Positions 59,544 to 64,000 of a DNA stretch of 64,000 bases are shown piece after piece. Position numbers and translations under genes: made by a program. Location: the NCBI RefSeq assembly GCF_041224415.1, contig NZ_JBGFFE010000005.1:1-64000 (forward strand), in the 5' to 3' direction. This stretch comes from Clostridium_B lapidicellarium (lineage in GTDB: Bacteria > Bacillota > Clostridia > Clostridiales > Clostridiaceae). A model generated the notes under the pieces. The model did no database searches and had not been told where the DNA came from. It saw only the letters and a list, made by a program, of their open reading frames with translations. Every line of letters starts with the position of its first letter. Position 1 is the stretch's first letter.

Positions 59544-60700
59544 GAAATAATATTGCCAAAACTATAATCATTACTATTGCATCTAGGATATTTTGAAGTA
59601 TCCCATATATGGCTTCGTGCCATTTTACTATCTGTTACATTGAAATAGGAATGAGAAATTATATGGGAACCGTCACCCATAATTGGATCGTCCCAGGTAG
59701 AATCAAGATGATAATACTCACCCTGGATCTTTACTATATTCCAGGCATGATCCACCCATCCGGATCCTCCATTCGCCTTTCCAGTCACCATTCTGCATTC
59801 TATACCCGCTGCCGTAAGAAGCCTGTCCATTGCATCTGCATATCCTTCGCAGACACCAACTCCCTTTATCAAAACGCCATAAGACGTATAGGAATCGTTG
59901 GGAACATCTGTACTGTTATCATAATTTGCATTCCTGACCACATAATCATGAAGGGCAAGCTCCTTTTGATAATCCTTCATACTTGGATTTGTAACATTTT
60001 TCACTATCTCATCGACTTTGTTCTGGATTTCATTATCCTTTTCTATGAGGTTCTGCTTGGTATCGCTGTAGTTAAAATTAATAATCATCTTCACGGGGCC
60101 GCTGCCCTGAAGATTTGCCTCTGCACTTAAATACCAATCGCGCAGGTTGGGATTGTCATAGAGCACATCATTTATTACATTTAAATCATAAGTGTCTCTA
60201 TTGTAATTTTCTATGTTCAGGACCAGTTTGCTCTTATAATTTGCCAGAGCATTTTTCAGTGCGCTATAATATTGATCATAATTCTCAATAGGAATTTCAT
60301 CTTGAGAAGAATCCCCATCTATCGTAAAATTATATTTTACACCTTGTTTTAACTGCTTCCCGGAAGTGGATTTTAAAGCATCATCTACCACAAGTACATA
60401 ATTTTTACCAGTAACATATGAATTCTCGGGAGAAACCTTTACCGAATTAGAACCTGAATTCTCAATTTTAATCTCAACAGGCTGATTATTATCCAGTTCA
60501 TATACCTTGATAGAACCCTTAATTGAATTTACATCTACATTTTTATTAAAGGTTACAGTCCATGTCTTGTTTTCATTCACATTGGCTATGGATCCGTTGT
60601 TCCAAACCTTATAATTTTCCGCCGCATAGCAATTGTTTCCCACAGACAACAGCAAAAGTACTATCAGAGTCAGCAAACTTTTATATAATTTTTTTACCAT
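59537..60700 (-). CDS. Secreted transglutaminase-like protein with N-terminal Ig-like domain
   Basis: The 387-residue protein has a signal peptide (LLTLIVLLLLSVGNNCYA) and an SbsA-type Ig-like domain (residues about 40-130, KTWTVTFNKNVDVNSIKGSI). A transglutaminase/protease-like domain follows, with the catalytic triad visible: Cys in KGVGVCEGYADAMDRLL, His in WVDHAWNIVKIQ, Asp in YYHLDSTWDDP. It is probably a cell-surface peptidase or cross-linking enzyme acting on wall or protein substrates. It lies between rarA and the flavodoxin genes with its own terminator. Confidence 0.9.
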   Translation of the reverse strand: MVKKLYKSLLTLIVLLLLSVGNNCYAAENYKVWNNGSIANVNENKTWTVTFNKNVDVNSIKGSIKVYELDNNQPVEIKIENSGSNSVKVSPENSYVTGKNYVLVVDDALKSTSGKQLKQGVKYNFTIDGDSSQDEIPIENYDQYYSALKNALANYKSKLVLNIENYNRDTYDLNVINDVLYDNPNLRDWYLSAEANLQGSGPVKMIINFNYSDTKQNLIEKDNEIQNKVDEIVKNVTNPSMKDYQKELALHDYVVRNANYDNSTDVPNDSYTSYGVLIKGVGVCEGYADAMDRLLTAAGIECRMVTGKANGGSGWVDHAWNIVKIQGEYYHLDSTWDDPIMGDGSHIISHSYFNVTDSKMARSHIWDTSKYPRCNSNDYSFGNIISK

Positions 60701-60788
60701 AGTATCTCTTTAAACACCCCCCGGTCCCATCAAGTATCAACAATTTAAGTATATATAGCTTCCTTAAATTATTCAAATGGCAAATTTT

Positions 60789-62042
60789 CTATTTATGGGC
60801 CTTTTTAACGGAGTTCCAATATTTTTCGATACTTTTTTCATATTTATTGCACTGAGCAGTATAATATTTCCTCCCTCTTAACTCTTTGGGCATATATTCC
60901 TGATTCACATAATTGTTGTGATAGTCGTGAGGATATTTATAACCTTTTACACCAAGTTTGCTTGATCCGGCATAATGGGCATCTTTCAAGTGATCCGGCA
61001 CATCGCCCACGCTCCTGTGTTTAAGATCATCAATGGCGGCATCTACAGCCAGATATGCGCTATTCGACTTAGGCAAAGTGGCCAGATATATTACAATTTC
61101 AGAAAGTATTATCCTGGCTTCAGGAAATCCAACTTTTAAAGCAAGTTCCAAACCCGAATTGACTACTGAAAGGGCATTGGGATATGCCAATCCAACATCT
61201 TCCGCAGCAATTACCGATAATCTGCGGGCTACGGCCAGCATATTGCCGCTGTTTATCAGTCTGGCCAGATAATGAACAGATGCATCCGGGTCGCTTCCCC
61301 TGATGCTCTTCTGCAGGGCACTTAAAACATTGTAAAATTCATCACCGCTGGAATCCGCACGCATATGTGACTGCTTCAGGCTTTCAACATATTCTACAGA
61401 TATAACCTTTTTTTCTTCAAGCTGGGAATTAACTGCCAGCTCCAGTATGTTATAGGCCTTCCTGTAATCTCCCTGAGAAATTTCCGCTATATATTTTAAA
61501 GCATTACCGGGGCATTCAATATTCATATTATTTTCAGCCAATCTATTCAGCGATCTTTTAAGTCCGGTTACTATCTCATCTACGGACAGCGGCAAAAACT
61601 TAAATATGTCACACCTGCTCAAAACAGCCTTGTGTATGGCAAAATACGGATTTTCAGTAGTACTTGCTATCAAAGTTATTTTTCCATTTTCAATAAATTC
61701 CAGCAGAGACTGCTGCTGCCTCTTGTTGAAATACTGCAGCTCATCTATGTATATGACAATTCCCTTATAATTAAGCAAAGTACCCAAGCTTGAAATAATA
61801 TTTTGTATATCCTTTAAAGATGCCGTTGTGGCATTGAGCTTGTAAAATTTTTTGTCCATATAATTTGCCATAATATTGGCCAGCGTCGTTTTACCGGTCC
61901 CCGGAGGACCATAGAGTATGCAATTTGGTATCATTTTCTTAATTATCAGGTTATACAGCGGTTTGCCTTTACCCAATATCTGACTTTGTCCAATAAAATC
62001 ATCCAGTGAATCCGGTCTCATCAATTCTGCTAATGGTTTCAT
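60789..62042 (-). CDS. rarA: Replication-associated recombination protein A (RarA/MgsA)
   Basis: The 417-residue AAA+ ATPase acts at stalled forks. The landmarks are PLAELMRPDSLDDFIGQ, Walker A CILYGPPGTGKTTLANIMA, Walker B IVIYIDELQYFNKRQQ, sensor STTENPYFAIHKAVLSRC, and the C-terminal tetramer domain with LARLINSGNMLAVARRL and EDVGLAYP. AGGGGTGAG sets the ATG at 62042. Confidence 0.95.
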   Translation of the reverse strand: MKPLAELMRPDSLDDFIGQSQILGKGKPLYNLIIKKMIPNCILYGPPGTGKTTLANIMANYMDKKFYKLNATTASLKDIQNIISSLGTLLNYKGIVIYIDELQYFNKRQQQSLLEFIENGKITLIASTTENPYFAIHKAVLSRCDIFKFLPLSVDEIVTGLKRSLNRLAENNMNIECPGNALKYIAEISQGDYRKAYNILELAVNSQLEEKKVISVEYVESLKQSHMRADSSGDEFYNVLSALQKSIRGSDPDASVHYLARLINSGNMLAVARRLSVIAAEDVGLAYPNALSVVNSGLELALKVGFPEARIILSEIVIYLATLPKSNSAYLAVDAAIDDLKHRSVGDVPDHLKDAHYAGSSKLGVKGYKYPHDYHNNYVNQEYMPKELRGRKYYTAQCNKYEKSIEKYWNSVKKAHK

Positions 62043-62194
62043 AATCTCACCCCTCAAAATATCAAGCATATAATGTTTTAATTATATACTTATAAAACCA
62101 GAATTCAACAGCAGGTTCAAATGGGGTTTGACAGCAATTTTCACAAAAGTTATACTAAATTTAGAATATTCGGCAACATGGGAAGGGGATTATT

Positions 62195-63148
62195 ATGAAA
62201 AACACTGTATTTTTAAATTTAAAAAAAATAAACTTCGACGGTAAAATCAATTTTTCAAAACTAAATAAATTTACCAAGGTCAAATTGTATGACAGAAGCG
62301 ACAAATATGAAATTCTGGAGAGGGTTAAAGAACAAAATATTGTAGTGACCAAAGAACTTCCTTTAAGCAGCGATCTAATAGATAAATTTCCATCTTCTGT
62401 AGAGCTCATATGTGAAGCCGGCACAGGCTACAACAATATAGACATAAAAGCTGCCCGCAAAAAGAATATCCTTGTTTGCAACGTACCAGGTTATAGTACA
62501 GATGCAGTAGCACAGCTTGCCATAACTTTCATGTTGAATTTATGCTCATCTCTAATACTGCAGCAGACAATGCTCAGAAAGGGTGATTTCAGCAATTTCA
62601 CCGATGATCTTCATGTACCTCATGCAGAGATAAAAGGTAAAACCCTTGGTATAATTGGAGCTGGTGCCATAGGCCAGCGCGTTATAAAAACAGCCTTGGC
62701 TCTGGGTATGAAGATTCTAGTCTACAATAGAAGTATCAAACCAATTTCCAACGTAAAATTTGTATCATTAGACGAGCTTCTGTCAAAGAGCGACTTCGTA
62801 TCGATTCACTGTCCTCTTACAAAAGACACAAAACACCTTATCAACAGAGATAAATTCAATCTCATGAAATCAACTTCATTCATTATAAACACCGCAAGGG
62901 GAGCCATAATAGATGAAAAAAATCTGATAGAGGCACTGCAAAACGGGACAATCGCAGGGGCCGCCCTTGACGTCCAGGAAAAAGAACCTTTTGATATAGA
63001 CAATCCTCTTTTTTCCATGAAAAACGTTATATTGACTCCACATATAGGCTGTAAATGCATCGAGGCAAGGCAGAGATTGGTGGATCTCCTTGGTAATAAC
63101 ATTGAAGCCTTTATAAACAAGAGTCCCATAAATCTAGTGAACAGCTAA
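62195..63148 (+). CDS. D-isomer-specific 2-hydroxyacid dehydrogenase
   Basis: The 317-residue NAD-dependent dehydrogenase has the cofactor loop LGIIGAGAIGQRVIKTALAL, the catalytic Arg in NTARGAIIDE, Glu in LDVQEKEPF, and His in LTPHIGCKC. Relatives include 3-phosphoglycerate dehydrogenase (SerA), glycerate and D-lactate dehydrogenases. No ACT domain is present, so SerA is less certain. GGAAGGGG precedes the ATG. It runs divergently from rarA. Confidence 0.9.
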   Translation: MKNTVFLNLKKINFDGKINFSKLNKFTKVKLYDRSDKYEILERVKEQNIVVTKELPLSSDLIDKFPSSVELICEAGTGYNNIDIKAARKKNILVCNVPGYSTDAVAQLAITFMLNLCSSLILQQTMLRKGDFSNFTDDLHVPHAEIKGKTLGIIGAGAIGQRVIKTALALGMKILVYNRSIKPISNVKFVSLDELLSKSDFVSIHCPLTKDTKHLINRDKFNLMKSTSFIINTARGAIIDEKNLIEALQNGTIAGAALDVQEKEPFDIDNPLFSMKNVILTPHIGCKCIEARQRLVDLLGNNIEAFINKSPINLVNS

Positions 63149-63170
63149 GTCTGTCCACTAGATTTATTTT
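63130..63170 (+). terminator. Terminator after the hydroxyacid dehydrogenase gene
   Basis: AAATCTAGTG pairs with CACTAGATTT, with ACA/TGT inside; the arm ends in ATTTT. The left arm overlaps the last codons. Confidence 0.8.
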
Positions 63171-63235
63171 AAGTTGATCTTTGAAGCGTCCAGTTCTATA
63201 ATTTACAATATATGTTTCTATAGGCGGTGTTATTT

Positions 63236-63991
63236 ATGATGACAGAAATTGCATTACTGTGTGTTGCGGCATTTTTTGCTGCATTTGTGGACTCCATAGC
63301 AGGAGGCGGAGGACTTATAAGCCTTCCGGCCTTTATGATAACAGGTATTTCTCCCCACATGGCACTGGGTACAAATAAATTCTCGTCAACCTGCGCTTCT
63401 TTTACCAGTTCAATAAAGTTTGCACAGTCCGGCAAGGTGGATTTCAAAATATTAAAGTTTCTACTCCCGTTTACTTTGGTTGGAGCTGTGATGGGTACGC
63501 ATACTATGTTAAAGATCAATGCAGGATACCTAAACAGCATAGTTATGGTACTCCTTCTCTTTGTAAGCATATACAGTGTATTTTCCAAAAATGTAGGCAT
63601 GGAGGACAAATTTAAAGTATTGAAGAAGAAATCCATCTTTCTCGGTATTTTACTGGCATTTTCACTGGGATTTTACGATGGTTTTTTCGGTCCTGGTACA
63701 GGTTCCTTTTTAATATTCGGACTCATATATATTTTCAATTTTGACTTTGTCCGCTCCGGCGGAAATTCAAAGGTATTGAATTTTACCAGCAACATAACAT
63801 CCCTGTCAGTATTTTTAATCAACGGACAAATTGATTACAGGCTCGGAATACCTGCGGCCATTTCCATGATCATAGGCTCAAGACTGGGAGCCAGTACAGC
63901 CATTTTAAAAGGTTCAAAACTCATAAGACCGATATTCATAACAATATCTCTGTGTCTTTCCGTAAAAATATTTTACGGTATTGTAAAATAA
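63236..63991 (+). CDS. TSUP-family permease (TauE/SafE type)
   Basis: This polytopic membrane protein of about 250 residues and 7-8 membrane helices has the TSUP signature near its start (FVDSIAGGGGLISLPAFM, then ALGTNKFSSTCASF) and a matching second-half repeat (LGFYDGFFGPGTGSFLIFG). TSUP proteins move sulfite, sulfonates, sulfoacetate or similar anions; the substrate is unknown here. GGCGGTG precedes the ATG at 63236 (another ATG follows at 63239). It appears complete, ending 9 bases before the window edge. Confidence 0.9.
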   Translation: MMTEIALLCVAAFFAAFVDSIAGGGGLISLPAFMITGISPHMALGTNKFSSTCASFTSSIKFAQSGKVDFKILKFLLPFTLVGAVMGTHTMLKINAGYLNSIVMVLLLFVSIYSVFSKNVGMEDKFKVLKKKSIFLGILLAFSLGFYDGFFGPGTGSFLIFGLIYIFNFDFVRSGGNSKVLNFTSNITSLSVFLINGQIDYRLGIPAAISMIIGSRLGASTAILKGSKLIRPIFITISLCLSVKIFYGIVK

Positions 63992-64000
63992 ACTGCTGCA

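Noticed and set aside
1..64000. tRNA or rRNA genes
   Set aside because: No cloverleaf-like or rRNA-like stretch was found in the intergenic spaces I read; a covariance scan would be needed to be certain.

Overview
The window comes from a low-GC, obligately anaerobic, motile Firmicute of the Clostridium type. The clues are a full flagellar/chemotaxis cluster with CheC, CheD, FliY and FliW-CsrA, a large one-piece pyruvate:ferredoxin oxidoreductase beside a flavodoxin, tandem T-box leaders, a DUF1292 protein, a DUF3793/flavodoxin pair, and many GTG/TTG starts behind strong Shine-Dalgarno sequences. Almost every gene lies on the minus strand, so operons read from high to low coordinates. I name no species because no rRNA is present.

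Layout, low to high coordinate. 1-6300: a flagellin-glycosylation island with two Maf/DUF115 proteins, a methyltransferase with a Cys4 tail, an SpsF-type nucleotidyltransferase, a decayed methylase pseudogene and a partial gene with an early stop. 6300-15750: late flagellar genes (flagellin, FliT-like, FliD, FliS, FlaG, CsrA, FliW, FlgL, FlgK, FlgN, FlgM), with sigma-D type promoters visible before flagellin and flgM and a CsrA-type hairpin in the flagellin leader. 15970-26690: switch and chemotaxis genes (FliY, FliM, CheW, CheY, CheC, CheA, CheR, CheB, CheD, CheW, FapA-like). 26750-30100: a class IV aminotransferase, about 600 bp of degenerate tandem repeats, a 52-bp perfect palindrome, a HAD phosphatase and a DUF1292 protein. 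30330-34800: PFOR and flavodoxin. 34900-39720: MurG, RecJ, an M16 peptidase and a DJ-1 protein. 39800-42800: glycerol operon glpF-glpP-glpK with a terminator in the leader and an IS200/IS605-like right-end remnant. 43050-48000: ParC and ParE. 48300-48890: a phospholipase-C-like protein behind a possible Pho box. 48900-53900: leuA-leuC-leuD-leuB behind two tandem leucine T-boxes. 54000-64000: a chemoreceptor (with an assembly scar at its 3' end), a lone NIF3-insert-type domain, a beta-hydroxyacid dehydrogenase, DUF1002, a Fur-controlled flavodoxin/DUF3793 pair, a secreted transglutaminase-like protein, RarA, a D-2-hydroxyacid dehydrogenase and a TSUP permease.

How it works together: the first 27 kb is close to a complete late-flagellar and chemotaxis programme. 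FlgM should restrain sigma-D, sigma-D should drive flgM and flagellin, and FliW-CsrA should adjust flagellin translation through the leader hairpin. The Maf proteins would then modify the flagellin. Metabolic genes carry their own visible controls: T-box (leucine), terminator/antiterminator (glycerol 3-phosphate), Fur (iron) and possibly PhoP (phosphate). Superimposed on this are non-coding repeats: at least seven copies of an AT-rich hairpin element in gene junctions, a CCCCCGGGGG element family, a roughly 35-bp degenerate tandem array, and an 84-bp structured insert flanked by 8-bp direct repeats.
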